This document shows positions 1-9,700 of a stretch of DNA of 17,563 bases, piece by piece. The notes beneath the pieces are model-generated. The model saw only the letters and a program-made list of their open reading frames with translations. It was not told the DNA's origin and ran no database searches. Positions within the stretch are counted from its first letter, which is position 1; the number at the start of each line of letters is the position of its first letter. The stretch comes from Clostridiales bacterium (lineage in GTDB: Bacteria > Bacillota > Clostridia > Oscillospirales > QAMX01), in assembly GCA_012514045.1 (NCBI GenBank), contig JAAZBA010000149.1, forward strand, positions 1 to 17,563, written 5' to 3'. The translations under genes were made by a program, and so were the position numbers.

Positions 1-991
1 AGGGCATGAACACATAGGAGCGGATCTGGCTGCCCCACTCGATTTTCTTCTGCTCGCCTTTGATGTCATCGATACGCTCATAGTTCTCACGTATCTTTAT
101 CTCAAGAAGCTTTGACTTGAGCATGCGCATCGCCACATCGCGGTTCTGGAACTGGCTGCGCTCGTTCTGACACGCCACCACGATACCCGTGGGCAGATGG
201 GTGATCCTTATGGCGGATTCAGTCTTGTTTACATGCTGACCGCCCGCGCCGCTGGAGCGGTAGGTATCAACCCTCAGATCCTCGTCACGTATTTCAATCG
301 TCACATCGTCGCCGATTTCCGGGATAACCTCAATGGCGGCAAAGGATGTATGCCTGCGGCCGGAGGAGTCGAAAGGTGACACACGCACAAGCCGGTGTAC
401 GCCCATCTCGCTCTTCAAGTAGCCGAAAGCGTTCTCACCCTCAATAAGGATTTCAGCGGATTTCATGCCCGCGTCGTCTCCTTCAAGGTAATCGAGAGTT
501 TTATATTTGAACCCGTGGCGCTCAGCCCAGCGGGTATACATGCGATAGAGCATTTCCGCCCAGTCCTGCGCCTCGGTGCCGCCGGCACCGGCATGGAATG
601 ACATGATGGCGTTGCAATTGTCGTACTCACCGGAGAGCAGAGTGGAAAGACGGACAGTACTCAGCTGCTCCTCAAGCTCCGCAAGGCCTGAGCTTACCTC
701 ATCGGTGAGGGATTCGTCGTTTTCCTCAACAGCCATCTCGCACAGCGTTGACAGATCCTCCCACTTCTCCACGAGAGAATCATAGGAAGCTCTTTTGTCC
801 TTGAGATGCTTTATTCTCTGGAGCACTTTCTGGGAGTTTTCAATATCAGACCAGAACTCCTGTTCCGAAGTCTGTTGCGTCAGCCTTTTAAGCTCCTCCG
901 CTCCGGCGTCAAGGCCGAGGGCATTGTGCAGCTCCTCCAGCGCAGGCTCCATGGAAGCAAGTGTCTGGCGGAATTCATCAAATTGTATCAT
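1..991 (-). CDS. prfB: Peptide chain release factor 2 (RF2), 3' end cut by window edge
   Basis: RF2 recognises UAA and UGA stop codons in the ribosomal A site and triggers release of the finished protein. The 330 residues visible here carry the RF2 stop-codon recognition tripeptide SPF at residues 205-207 and the catalytic GGQ loop at 250-252 (SSGAGGQHVNKTES), the same numbering as in E. coli RF2. The family is usually about 365-370 residues, so roughly 35 C-terminal residues lie outside the window. The ATG at 991 is preceded by AAAGGA at a normal distance. The +1 programmed frameshift site found in many prfB genes is absent: codons 27-28 read CTT GAC (908-913) with no extra base, so the protein is made in one frame. 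The gene starts 15 nt after the lipoprotein gene and is probably co-transcribed with it. Identity is secure. Confidence 0.97.
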   Translation of the reverse strand, partial: MIQFDEFRQTLASMEPALEELHNALGLDAGAEELKRLTQQTSEQEFWSDIENSQKVLQRIKHLKDKRASYDSLVEKWEDLSTLCEMAVEENDESLTDEVSSGLAELEEQLSTVRLSTLLSGEYDNCNAIMSFHAGAGGTEAQDWAEMLYRMYTRWAERHGFKYKTLDYLEGDDAGMKSAEILIEGENAFGYLKSEMGVHRLVRVSPFDSSGRRHTSFAAIEVIPEIGDDVTIEIRDEDLRVDTYRSSGAGGQHVNKTESAIRITHLPTGIVVACQNERSQFQNRDVAMRMLKSKLLEIKIRENYERIDDIKGEQKKIEWGSQIRSYVFMP

Positions 992-1006
992 ATGGTTCCT
1001 TTCATA

Positions 1007-1918
1007 TTACGGTTCGAGGATGATAACTACGAAGTCGCCGGCGAGGAGGGTGCCGTCTACAATCATGTCAGAGCCTACGGCGAAGGCTGTTTTTTTCGTC
1101 TCGTTCGGATAGGGGTTCGGCACATCGTACACATAGCTGCCGTCCTTGAGCTCGGCGATGTCCTCGATATGGTCTATTTCCTCGCCTACGATGAAGGCGT
1201 TGGCTTCTTGATCATACTCACCGGAGAAGATAACAGCGTCAATGGAAGCATGGGGCACGCCCTTGACCTCGTCAGACTTGACGGTAAGCACGCTGTCGGC
1301 GCCGGGGTTAGTGATGATGAAGCAGAGGCAACCCTCAAGAAGCGGCTCATCGGCGCTTTCGTCAAAAATCCTCACTTTTCCGGAGGGGATCTCCACCGAC
1401 TGGGACGTGAAGAATACCTTCTTCGGCTCCACATCGATGGTTTCCCGCTGAACTTCATCGGAGGTCATGATCATCTGATAAAAATTCTCAGAAGAAAAGC
1501 CGTCACGGCAGATAATAGCTTTTGAAAAGCCGCTTTCAACCCAGAAGCAGACAGCTTCGCCGCCTTCATTATAAGTCAAAAGGGCATAGGCGCCGTTAAT
1601 GACTGTAGCGGTTGTGGTCTCAAACTCCTCCTTCTCACGATCATAAAGGCTTCTCTCCTTGTCCTTTGACTGCCAGAATTCGTAAGTGCTGCCTTCGTAT
1701 TCGGCGGTTATCTTTGAGGTCGTGCCATCGATGGCCTCGTATTTTATCGGTGTTATGTTCTCAAACTTGAAGGGGAGAAAGCCCACCTCTACGATAATTT
1801 CGTATTCCTCGCTCACTTCCTTGACAACTTCCTTTTTGCCGCAGGAGCCAAGGGTGAATATAAGCGCCAGCGACAGGATAATGGCGATTGCTCTGGATAA
1901 CTTCATTTTTTCTCTCAC
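1007..1918 (-). CDS. Putative lipoprotein of unknown function
   Basis: The product begins with a lipoprotein signal peptide: basic MKLSR, a hydrophobic stretch, then the lipobox LGSC with Cys at residue 26, counting from the GTG at 1918. It should therefore be exported, lipid-modified and held on the outer face of the membrane. I do not recognise the remaining 275 or so residues. They are acidic, rich in beta-type sequence, and contain four further cysteines (in VCFW, IICRD and GCLCF). The start is uncertain. The strong AAGGAGG at 1938-1944 lies 19 nt before the GTG at 1918 and 31 nt before the in-frame ATG at 1906, with an inverted repeat in between. The ATG at 1906 gives the more typical signal peptide and has only a weak GAGAG upstream. 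The stop is 15 nt before prfB, so the two genes probably form an operon driven by the promoter near 1967. Any link between the lipoprotein and translation termination would be speculation. Confidence 0.85.
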   Translation of the reverse strand: MREKMKLSRAIAIILSLALIFTLGSCGKKEVVKEVSEEYEIIVEVGFLPFKFENITPIKYEAIDGTTSKITAEYEGSTYEFWQSKDKERSLYDREKEEFETTTATVINGAYALLTYNEGGEAVCFWVESGFSKAIICRDGFSSENFYQMIMTSDEVQRETIDVEPKKVFFTSQSVEIPSGKVRIFDESADEPLLEGCLCFIITNPGADSVLTVKSDEVKGVPHASIDAVIFSGEYDQEANAFIVGEEIDHIEDIAELKDGSYVYDVPNPYPNETKKTAFAVGSDMIVDGTLLAGDFVVIILEP

Positions 1919-1920
1919 GG

Positions 1921-1936
1921 ACAGATTTTGTCCGCG
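1921..1936 (-). promoter_or_regulatory. Inverted repeat between ribosome binding site and lipoprotein start
   Basis: On the minus strand CGGACA and TGTCCG flank the 5-nt loop AAATC. The last stem base is the first base of the GTG at 1918, so the full stem spans 1918-1934. The preceding AAGGAGG (1938-1944) is too far from either candidate start unless this stem forms and shortens the distance. The stem is visible in the sequence; its role in translation is inference. Confidence 0.4.
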
Positions 1937-1966
1937 TCCTCCTTTGTGACATAGTCTAACTTATAT

Positions 1967-1975
1967 ATTATATCA
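1967..1975 (-). promoter_or_regulatory. Extended -10 promoter for the lipoprotein-prfB unit
   Basis: The minus strand reads TGA followed by a perfect TATAAT. There is no good -35 hexamer at 17 nt, but the TGn extension and A-rich DNA upstream (about 1980-2040) could compensate. The start of transcription would be near 1960, about 40 nt before the GTG. Confidence 0.6.
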
Positions 1976-2042
1976 TAAATTTCCCAAAATTAAATACTTA
2001 TTTTGAAATTGCCATGGTTTTTTTCTGAATTTTTTCTCGCTG

Positions 2043-2071
2043 TTGAAATTATCTCTGCAATGGAGTATAAT
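2043..2071 (+). promoter_or_regulatory. Sigma-A type promoter for the 2104 gene
   Basis: TTGAAA (2043-2048) and TATAAT (2066-2071) are separated by exactly 17 nt, close to the housekeeping consensus. Transcription should start near 2078, giving a leader of about 26 nt that includes the GGAGGA at 2089-2094. It is divergent from the lipoprotein-prfB promoter about 70 nt away. Confidence 0.8.
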
Positions 2072-2103
2072 AGTGTCACAAGAAAGACGGAGGATTTGGA
2101 AAT

Positions 2104-3354
2104 TTGAGGTATTTAAAGATATTTTTCCGCTTTGCGGCGATGATTGCCGCCGCCTGCGCGGTTATCCTCTTCTCAAATATGGAAAATCGCCCGGGGCTTC
2201 GGGATTTCCCCTACCCATACAGCGCCATGCTCTCCATCCAGTCCCATATCGACGGCTGTACGGAGGAGGAGTTCAGGATTATCCATGACTTCTTAAACAC
2301 CGAGAACTGGTCCGATAAATACGGCAAGGGAGTGGGACTTGACGTGGGCGACTCCATGTGGATGTACCTCTATAACGATGGCGTCGCCTACCGGGAGGAG
2401 GACAACATGGAGCCGGGAGACTACATGTCCTGGTTCAGAGGGCACACTTTTGAGAAAAACAGCGCGGACCTGATAAAAGCCTACTGGGACATGGACTATA
2501 TCGACTCGATCCACACAGTGGGAGATTTTTCCATGACAGGGGGAAAGGTGGTTTTCTTCCGTGAGCTTGCGAAAATCGCCTACGAACAAATGAACGAGCG
2601 GGGCATCTATCCCGCGGTATGGATCAACCACGGCACGGAGACGAACGTGCAGAACCTGGGGGGCTACTCGCCTTTCGGCTTCACCCGTTACCAGAGTGGC
2701 GACAAAAAGGGCAGCGAATACTATCACGCGGACCTCATGCGGAAAGCGGGGATAAAATTCATCTGGAATTCTATCTGCGACTCCCGTTTCGGCATGAAAA
2801 ATCCTCTCTTCCCCATTCTGCTTCGTGACGGTCAGACCTTTTGGGGCTTCAAGTCATATACAGGCTACCCCACAAAAGGAGGTTACAAGTACCAGTGGTC
2901 GCCGCTGGACCTGGCGGATGTTCTGAAGGAGAGCAACCTTGACAAGATAATAGAAAACAGGGAGTTTTCCTTTATAGCTACCCATCTGGGCTCCGCGGAC
3001 AACATGTGGGCGATCATGAATGATTCTAATCTGCGGGCGTTTCGAACGCTGAAAGCGTATCAGAACGAGGGTAAAATTCTTGTCGCCAGATCCTCCAAGC
3101 TGCTGAGGTATTGCCAGATGAGGAACTTTGTCAGCTTTGAGAAGCAAGGGAACGATATAAATGTCACCGGGATAAGGGATCCCATAATCAGGGGCATTAC
3201 CCTGACCTCCAACATGCTGCGGGGGCTCACATTCTATGTGGATGATTCCTCCGCCGCCACTTTGAGCCTGTACGGAGAGCGGGTGCCGGAGGAGAGCATC
3301 CAAAGAAATCCTCCGGACGAAACCGGAAAAGAAAGCATCGCCTTTGTTTGGTGA
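2104..3354 (+). CDS. Membrane-anchored protein, possible polysaccharide-deacetylase-like barrel
   Basis: This 416-residue protein has an N-terminal hydrophobic segment (about residues 5-24) that is probably an uncleaved membrane anchor, placing the rest outside the cell. The TTG at 2104 is chosen because GGAGGA ends 9 nt upstream and no in-frame ATG precedes the anchor. Conserved-looking motifs are SHIDG (47-51), SIHTVGDF (135-142), WINHG (173-177) followed by NVQN (181-184), and ATHLG (292-296). A His-Asp motif near the start of the domain and spaced histidines at presumed strand ends resemble metal-dependent polysaccharide deacetylases or related beta/alpha barrels acting on cell-surface glycans. 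I cannot place it in a named family, and the order of motifs is not the classical NodB order. It is a single-gene transcript, with its own promoter and a strong terminator 22 nt after the stop. Confidence is high that it is a gene and low for the function. Confidence 0.85.
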   Translation: MRYLKIFFRFAAMIAAACAVILFSNMENRPGLRDFPYPYSAMLSIQSHIDGCTEEEFRIIHDFLNTENWSDKYGKGVGLDVGDSMWMYLYNDGVAYREEDNMEPGDYMSWFRGHTFEKNSADLIKAYWDMDYIDSIHTVGDFSMTGGKVVFFRELAKIAYEQMNERGIYPAVWINHGTETNVQNLGGYSPFGFTRYQSGDKKGSEYYHADLMRKAGIKFIWNSICDSRFGMKNPLFPILLRDGQTFWGFKSYTGYPTKGGYKYQWSPLDLADVLKESNLDKIIENREFSFIATHLGSADNMWAIMNDSNLRAFRTLKAYQNEGKILVARSSKLLRYCQMRNFVSFEKQGNDINVTGIRDPIIRGITLTSNMLRGLTFYVDDSSAATLSLYGERVPEESIQRNPPDETGKESIAFVW

Positions 3355-3376
3355 TGTGATATTATTGCTGATATAG

Positions 3377-3409
3377 AAAAAGCCGATGTGTAATATCATC
3401 GGCTTTTTT
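3377..3409 (+). terminator. Rho-independent terminator after the 2104 gene
   Basis: AAAAAGCCGATG pairs with CATCGGCTTTTT across the 8-nt loop TGTAATAT, and the right arm ends in six T. It lies 22 nt after the TGA. The A-run on the left arm means it could also work on the minus strand. Confidence 0.9.
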
Positions 3410-3488
3410 GTTGTAGTACGGTTAAAGATTGTATCCCCCAATTTACTGCAGCGCAAATCAAGAAGACTGCGGTGTCGATAAATGCATC

Positions 3489-3610
3489 TTCCCCCTTTAG
3501 ACAAGGGGGGAAAGAACGAACTGCTGTTTTCAATGGTTAAAAGAATTGCAGAAAAGATAAATATCCTATCCCCCCTTGACTAAAGGGGGATACCGGTCCG
3601 CAGACCGGAA
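3489..3610. repeat. Small MITE-like element with palindromic inverted ends
   Basis: Two 20-nt cores lie in opposite orientation: CCCCCTTTAGACAAGGGGGG at 3491-3510, and at 3570-3589 the inverse of CCCCCTTTAGTCAAGGGGGG, a 19/20 match. Each core can also fold on itself (CCCCCTT against AAGGGGG). A third hairpin, CCGGTC-CGCA-GACCGG, follows at about 3593-3608. About 59 nt of AT-rich DNA without a coding frame lie between the two cores. The layout resembles short non-coding dispersed elements of Clostridia; copies elsewhere in the genome cannot be tested here. Confidence 0.6.
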
Positions 3611-3660
3611 GGGGATTTCGTCATACATTCGGCGGGGGATTATGCCGGAGACATATACGC

Positions 3661-3693
3661 AAAAGAACCGTCCCTTTCGGGACGGCTCTTTTT
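3661..3693 (-). terminator. Terminator of the giant SLH gene (probably bidirectional)
   Basis: The 7-bp stem CCGTCCC/GGGACGG (3668-3674 with 3679-3685) closes a TTTC loop. After one mismatch it is extended by A/T-rich pairs out to 3661 and 3692. It lies 35 nt past the TAA of the minus-strand gene. The T-run is cleaner on the plus strand (TTTTT) than on the minus strand (TCTTTT), so it may work in both directions. Confidence 0.75.
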
Positions 3694-3727
3694 ATGCTGT
3701 TATTGGTTTATGCGCTGTGTCGCTTGG

Positions 3728-6700
3728 TTACGGACGTAATGTCATGCTAGCAAAATTTGCTCCGTTAGCTACACAGTCGTAGATATCCTCAAGCACCCAC
3801 TCATAGCCGGGGATTTCATCAATTGTGGCTGTGATTTTTACCGTGAATACCCAAGGACCGGTGGGATTGGTAAACACGAACGAGGGGGTAATTGTCTGGG
3901 TTGCCTGCACATTCGCGAACGTTGGATATGCGCCTACTTTGACATCTCCTGTAGCGGTGTCATCCTTCTTTTCGATTGTGTAGACAAACTCGTAGTTTAC
4001 AGAGTATCCAGGTATGGGCTGAATATTGTAAGCACCGTTTCCTGCAACATCGGCTTGCGGAGCTTTTACCGCTATAATTTTGATAACAACAACTCTGCTT
4101 GGACGTCTGACGTTGGGATCGCTGTCAAATGCCTGGATGGAGAGTACGTTGAATCCGCCATTGATCTGCTCAGCTGAAAGAGCCTTGATCGGCGTAGTGT
4201 AGGGCGCAACCGGTGTAAGTAGAATCTCGATGTCATCAAACCCAGCATCTACATGGTAGCCGTTGGCGGCATCTAAGATGCGTCCGTAATAGGCAGCCGC
4301 TTCGCGCTTGGAATAGATTTCATCTGTGCCGGAAGTGGCTGTAGCGTACACGGATTCGCCCGCGACGTAAAGGACATTTTCAGCTGAAAGGTTTGCGTCA
4401 AGCGCTATTACACAATTGCCAAACTTAATCTCCGTAATCTCCGGAGCGGCCGCGATTTCAAGAGCATTCTTGCTGTACACGTAGCCGGCCGCGGGGACGA
4501 TGTAGGAGACAGTGTCAGTTACGGTTGTATCTGTCGGCTTGTAGTAGTAGCCAACTTTGATCGCCGCATCGGTGACAGTAAACATGACCTCCGGATTGGC
4601 GCCGAAATCAGCATACTGAGCCGCTTGGCCTTCCTGCTGAAGCACAACGCCTACTACGGTGCCGGTTGCGGGCTTGCCTATGGAAATGGTCGCTTTGTTA
4701 TCGGCTCCTATACCAAAGGCATAGTCGTTTACGTCTACATCGGCAGGTCTGATATAGAAGGTGTGATCTACGATATCAGACTCTTTAGCGCCGGATACTA
4801 CCTTGGCGTGGTACACAACGGTCTTGCCCTGGTTATCCGCGGGAACCGTTACCTCGATATTGGGTTTTGTCTTCCAGTCACCGGCAGCGGGAACCGAGCC
4901 CTCGAAGACGTAGGCTCTCCAGAGTTCTACGGGATCGCCGTATTCTGTCGTGGCTTTGATCTTGTCGCCGGCGCTGAGTATGGAACCGTCAGCCGGAGTG
5001 ATTTCGGGGCTTGTAAGCTTTGTCATGACATCTGTAAGCTTGAACGTATAGGAGGATACAAGACCCTTGTTGTTGTCCGCGTCCTCGTTCCAGATATCAA
5101 ACACGGCTTCGCCGTCTGCATCGAAGTCAGCAAGCGTCATTTCATAGTCGCCCGCAATAGCGATTTCGTCCGGATTTGCTCTTGAGGGGATCTTAATGAA
5201 CTGTGAGAAGCCCGCGGGAGCATTATCGTAGAAGAGCTTATCGGTACCAAAGTCAGCAGAGTTAACATAGTTGACACTTGTTTTGCTCCACTTATTAATA
5301 TAACCGCCGTCCATGTATAATGAGCTTACGGGGATGGGCAGCGTAGCGCCAGTGAGCCTCAGCTGTATTCTGGACATCGCGTCGTTCTCCACAAACTTGG
5401 CGGCAACGTATACCAGAGGCTTCGCGTTTGTGATCGTTGTGCCTGCGTTAAGCGTGTCAGAGATATTGGACTTGAGAGTCGCGGCATTAGCCTCGGAGTA
5501 GTCCTGATTAAGGTCTGTGGGCTCCTCGGTGGCGCTGACATTCCACTTAACCGTCAGACTGCCTTCGTTGGTTATCTCGAGGAACACTTCTGTGCCTTCC
5601 TCAACCTCGAAGTATGTGCCTGATACGTCGGTCTTCGCGGGAATCTCAACGAAGTTGCCGCTTGACTTGTAGTATGCCTTGAAGAAGGGAGCTACGCCGT
5701 AGATGTAGCTTGCGGAGTCGCTTATCTCAGAGAAGAATATAACGTTGTCATCAGCGTCCTTCTCTTCGAAGCGGACACCGGCAGTGAGGGTCAATGTATC
5801 GCCCTCGGTGCCTGCGGGAGCTATGACCTTCTGGTCAAAGGCGGTATTGTCGTCACGCGTGAAAGTTGTCACAATCCCGTCGTTGAACTGGTAGAAGTAT
5901 GTCTTATCGCCGAATGTATTGGGTTTGGTAGTAGTCGAAGGATACGAGATTGTAATCTGCTCGCCGCCGGAGGGGGCAATTGAGGTGCCGTTTGCCGGAT
6001 CAAATGTGGGAAGCTTGGTTGTTCTGAATTTGAGGCTCACGAAATTGGAATCCACATCTTTATTTCTGACCTTTGCGTCGACGAAATATCTCGCGCCAAC
6101 TACGTCAGTCGGGATCTGGAACTCGTCGCCGGAGGTGAACTCAGTCCATGGCGCGCTTGCGAGATCCGCGGCGGTCTTGGCATGGCGGATGTAGAGTGTA
6201 TCGCCGCCTGTGATCGTGATCTTGTCTCCGATTCTGACGTTGTAGAACTGAGGACTTGTCTCAAGGACAAATCCGTTGTATGTTACAACGGGAGCGGCGG
6301 GTTTATACTTTTCGATCTCCGCGGAGTACCATCTTGCGCTGGCGTTCTCGGAGTAGGCAACAGCTCTGATGTAGTAACCGTCGGAGTAGTCGCCTTCAAC
6401 CTTAGCGTACCGGAAAGCACCACCTGGATCTAAGAAATCGTCATACGCAACGTCTGTTCCGTTCGCGATGGGATCGCTGCCGTCTGTTGTGTAGCGGACT
6501 CCGCTGTAGAGCACCTCAGAAGTGTCGGCATGCTGCTTGTCCATTCTCAGCTGGAAGGACTTTCCGTCGGGCATAACCACGATTGTGGGAGCGACGGGAC
6601 GGACGCGAACTGTTCTGAAGGTCACTTCGTGACTGCCCGGAGGATCAATTGTGGCGCAGAAGACAACCTCAGCACCTGTGAATTCCTCTTCAATCACATA

Positions 6701-9700
6701 TGTGACGGGAGATCCTAACGCCTCAAGCTGAGTGCCGACGGCGATTTCGGTATGGCAGAGCATAATCTCCGCGCCGACAACCTTAGTGGAGGCGGTAACC
6801 TTATCGCCCAGCTTGGCTACCGGGATACCCTCGGTGTAGGCTACGTCTTTGCCGTCCTTTTCGTATGTTACGGTAATGGCGGGATTAGCGTAGCTGGGAC
6901 CGTTCTTTCTGACAATGTATTCTTTGACTTCACTCTTGCGGTCGTCGGCAGTATCGGCTGTGCCGCCGGTATGTACGGACCACAGAGAAATTTTGACTAT
7001 TTCAATGTCGGGGTAATCCGCAGCCCAGTCGAAACCAAGTTCGCCGTCTGTGAGGTTTTCATACTTCACGGCAGGTTCGCTGTTGATCTTATAGTAGTTG
7101 TCTACGCCTGTAAGATACTCAGCGTTCAGGTCTCCGCCGCTGGCGTATACGAAGTCCGCCTCATGCTCATTCGTATAGGTGCCGTCCATAAGTCTGGGAG
7201 CGACGGCGCGGAACTTGAGATCCAGGTCGGAGGTAACCAGCTTGTCGGCGTTGGCATTGGCTATAACTTTAAAGTCAGCCATAACTGTCTTGTTATCACT
7301 GATAGCTATACCGTCATAGTTGTTGGAGCCGGACTTGCTGGCGTTCGCGCCCGCGCCCCAGGTCATATTGAAACCTGCCGGGAGATCGGGGAACACGCTC
7401 TCAATGATGGCCTGCGCGTTGAAGCCGATGGTGGCTTTGTTGCCTTTGCCCACAAACTCTGTCGTATTGCCGCCCGTTGTCACCTTGATGATGGGAGCGG
7501 GATTAGCGAAGTACAGGGCTGATTCTGCGAATGATACAGTCTCATTTGTGCCGGAGGCGACAACCTCGGCTGAAACTTCGATTTTCTTGTTGTATTCGTC
7601 TTTTATTGTGTAGATAAGGTTCTTCTTGCCCAGGTTCAGATCCTCATATGTGCTGCCGCCGGCTACGAGAGGCACGCCGTCGATTTTGATCGTTACGATA
7701 AGCTCATATGGATAGGCGGGGAAGTCTGCCTCGCCGCTGTCATCGAAAAAACCTACACGTACCTTATCACCTTCATACACGAAGCTGAGGGTGTCCGGGG
7801 AAATTATGTCTGTTACGTCAAAATCGTAGTAACGGAATTCGGCAACGGGTCCTATAGGATCGCCGGCGTTGTTAACCGCTACGGCATAGAGATACTTGCC
7901 GTTGAGACCGTCTACGAATCCGGAGAAGATTGTGCCCGATTTGGCGGCCGCCAGAGCGTCATCCGCGCCAAGCTTGGCATCAGCTATAGCGTACTTTATC
8001 TTATATGATCCGTAGCTTGGGCTGAGCACTACCTGAGAATTTGCCTTGAGGGCTGAACCGGATGGAATGTCGGCTGTGACAGAGACCGCCTTACCCTCAA
8101 GCACTCTTACCGCTTCGGGGGAGGATGCCTTGTCAACGCCGGTGTTGGCTTTGGCAATAGCTTTTATTGTTGTCTTCTTGAGGGGCTCTACATTGACTGT
8201 AAAGGGACCGGTATACAGCGTGGAGCCGTCTGTGGGTGTTGTGCCGTCGGCTGTGTAGTATACCTTGGATTCCGCCTCCGCGAAGACAATTGTCACGGTG
8301 TACGCGCCTGCCTCAAGCAGATCGCCTGTCACAACTACGCCGTCGCTGTCCTTGACAATGATAACCGGTGTGGCAACAGCTGCCTGAGCGGCTGTTGTGA
8401 ACGAGTATGTCAGCTGAGAAGGAGCGTAACCGGCGCCGTTTGTGATGGATTCGGATACGGCGATGACATACTGCGTATTCGGCGCAAGATCAACCTGCGG
8501 ATCGATTGTAAACACTGTTCTGTCATCGTTAACCGTTACGGCGATGCTTATCGGGTTGGTGCTGTCGCCGTTCTTATAAAGCGTGAAGTAAGAAACGGCG
8601 TTGCTGTTGTTGATGTCGGCAAACCCGCCCTCAGGTGTCTTTATCTTCATGGGCTGGGTATATGTCAGGGTGAGGACGCCGTCCGATGTGGATACGCCCG
8701 TTGTGGGAGCAAGAGTTGCGGAAGGTCTCGCCACATTGATTATAAAGTTGCCGGACTTAACTACAGGCACGTTGCCCGCGGCGTTCTTGATGGTGGAGTT
8801 GGGTGTTACTGTGTAAACCGTGTTCTCCTTCCATGTTGCCGGCGCTATCGGCGTGATTGTAACCGCTGTGTTGTTGGGAGCGGCGACATTATCCGTTACA
8901 GCTACCGTATAAGCCGGAACAGTGCCGTCAACGGCGGAGGTTACCGGGAACAGCGCCTTCAGCGTGGCCTGGTCTGTGATTGAGGACAGAGGAACATTAT
9001 TATAATACATTCTGTCGGAGTAAACCAGAACCAGAGGCGATGTGTTGGTGAGAAGCTGTGTGGGAATTGAAATTGTGGGGACATTTGTCGGAGGTGTTAC
9101 TATCGCAGCCAGGATGGAACCTGTATAGAATCTGCCGTATGCAGGTATCTTGGAGGTAGAGCCTGAAGGTACGAATACCGCCGCTACGCTGTCAAGAAGT
9201 CCGGGATACATTGTTGTGGTGGCTGTGTAGTAGCCGTCCGCGCCCTGAACAAGAGCTACCGGCTGGCCGGCGGACATGATCTGGGCGGCTGAGGGAACCG
9301 CGCCCGCGGATGAGTAGGCAAGGAAGTAAACCGTGCCCGGGGCGGATGTCTTGGCCTCTACCGTCGCGATAGCTGTTCCGCCAATGTTGGAGTAGCTTGT
9401 TACGATGGGGTAACTGGCTACGAAGCCTGTGAGAGCGTTTACGTTGGTGATGGCGGCTGTGGAGCGGATCGCGACAGGTGACGTGCCAACTGCCAGCACT
9501 ACATAATAGTCATAGGCTGTGTTCTGGAGGCCCGTCAGTGACAGCGTTGTCTCTCCTGCGGCGGAGACGGTCGCTGTTGTTCTGGCGGCGATCGCCACTG
9601 TGGAATTGTAAGAGGTTGTGCCCTTGGCGGCCTCGTATACCTGGCTCGCGGAGGGGGCTACGCTGCCCTTAGGTACCGCGATAGCATAGGCTGTAGCGCT

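Noticed and set aside
806..1525. Plus-strand open frame of 239 codons
   Set aside because: It lies antisense to prfB and the lipoprotein gene, spans both, has no ribosome binding site, and encodes nothing recognisable; prfB on the other strand is certain.
1761..1952. Minus-strand open frame of 63 codons starting before the lipoprotein gene
   Set aside because: Out of frame with the lipoprotein, its ATG lies upstream of the only good ribosome binding site, and the sequence after the overlap is a frame-shifted shadow.
3489..3592. Possible CRISPR repeats
   Set aside because: Only two similar units are present, they are in opposite orientation, and there is no regular spacer series or cas gene.
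3576..3782. Plus-strand open frame of 68 codons crossing the terminator at 3661-3693
   Set aside because: It runs through the inverted-repeat element and a strong terminator, then antisense into the SLH gene; not a credible gene.
6752..7522. Plus-strand open frame of 256 codons inside the giant SLH gene
   Set aside because: Antisense shadow of a well-supported gene, with no ribosome binding site and no recognisable family.
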